Of a stretch of DNA of 33,530 bases, positions 33,388 to 33,530 are shown in pieces. A program made the translations under genes and the position numbers. The stretch comes from an uncultured Prochlorococcus sp. (lineage in GTDB: Bacteria; Cyanobacteriota; Cyanobacteriia; PCC-6307; Cyanobiaceae), in the NCBI GenBank assembly GCA_902629395.1, contig CACOQT010000012.1, positions 1-33,530 on the forward strand. The letters are read 5' to 3'. The notes under the pieces were generated by a model, which was not told the DNA's origin, ran no database searches, and saw only the letters and a program-made list of their open reading frames with translations. The number at the start of each line of letters is the position of its first letter. Position 1 is the first letter of the stretch.

Positions 33388-33530
33388 ATGTCCTCTCCCA
33401 TCAATTCATCTCAAATTAATGAGATAGCGATTTCAATAGCTGATCGATTGTTTATTCAAGTAGGAAAATGGAACCTTTACTTAGGTGATGCTGGCCTTGC
33501 TAAGGAGTTAGCTATCGAATGCCAGGCTAA
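33388..33530 (+). CDS. DUF3181 family protein, partial (5' end)
   Basis: An ATG at 33388 opens a frame that runs off the end of the window after 47 codons. The visible part begins MSSPINSSQINEIAISIADR and continues LFIQVGKWNLYLGDAGLAKE. The segment (I/V)xxVxKWxLYLxDAxL is typical of the small cyanobacterial DUF3181 family, which is about 90-100 residues and has no known function. It diverges from the tRNA-Arg and glyA genes; the roughly 180 bases between tRNA-Arg and this ATG show no other gene. Confidence 0.75.
   Translation, partial: MSSPINSSQINEIAISIADRLFIQVGKWNLYLGDAGLAKELAIECQA

Noticed and set aside
1-33530. CRISPR array, insertion sequence, prophage, defence or biosynthetic island
   Set aside because: No spaced repeats, transposase, integrase, phage or defence genes were seen. 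Gene content is core metabolism throughout.

Overview
The window reads as a stretch of a marine picocyanobacterial chromosome, most likely Prochlorococcus. The DNA is AT-rich by eye and the genes are tightly packed. It carries photosystem II genes (psbA, psbO, psbH, psbI), a cyanobacterial beta-carotene hydroxylase, the nitrogen regulator NtcA, ThyX instead of ThyA, and several families known mainly from cyanobacteria and plastids (DUF565/Ycf20, Ycf66, DUF3084, DUF3146, DUF3177, DUF3181, DUF3769). The species is an inference from gene content and protein similarity; no strain is claimed. No insertion sequence, prophage, CRISPR array or integrase is visible.

Layout. 1-1800: a partial glutathione S-transferase-like gene (-) diverging from an aspartoacylase-family gene (+), then a probable 44-residue gene (-). 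1800-3120: psbA with leader and terminator. 3207-4292: aroC (+). 4304-9000: a minus-strand block transcribed psbO > sat > ftsH > eda, with a strong terminator after psbO. 9204-10463: coaBC (-), diverging from a DUF565 gene. 11021-12606: mpg > pyrB (-), overlapping by 4 nt. 12856-14319: gatC (+) converging on crtR (-), then tRNA-Leu(UAG) (-). 14522-17995: a Ycf66-like gene and ileS (+). 18032-18643: DUF3177-like gene (-). 18915-20127: trmB and a membrane-anchored thioredoxin (+). 20169-22000: a compact minus-strand operon, CobO-like > dcd > thyX. 22309-24460: ntcA, DUF3084 and an RNase H-fold nuclease-like gene (+). 24444-25832: psbH > tatA > pth > DUF3146 (-). 26204-28422: psbI and an LptD/OstA-like outer-membrane protein (+). 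28419-33208: tRNA-Arg(ACG), then glyA > cinA > leuC > leuD (-). 33388-end: a partial DUF3181 gene (+).

How the genes fit together. D1 (psbA), PsbO, PsbH, PsbI and FtsH, a membrane protease family that clears damaged D1, all concern photosystem II build and repair. CrtR makes zeaxanthin. dcd and thyX form a dCTP > dUMP > dTMP supply pair. glyA, leuC and leuD are amino-acid and one-carbon genes. NtcA has candidate binding sites in its own promoter region.

I see no convincing wholly new system. The points most worth a second look are a CobO-family protein that has lost its Walker A loop, an aldolase with an altered active site, mpg lacking a canonical start codon for its conserved N-terminus, two NtcA-like boxes, the absence of psbN between psbH and psbI, an orphan terminator-like hairpin before the Ycf66-like gene, and unannotated small ORFs.
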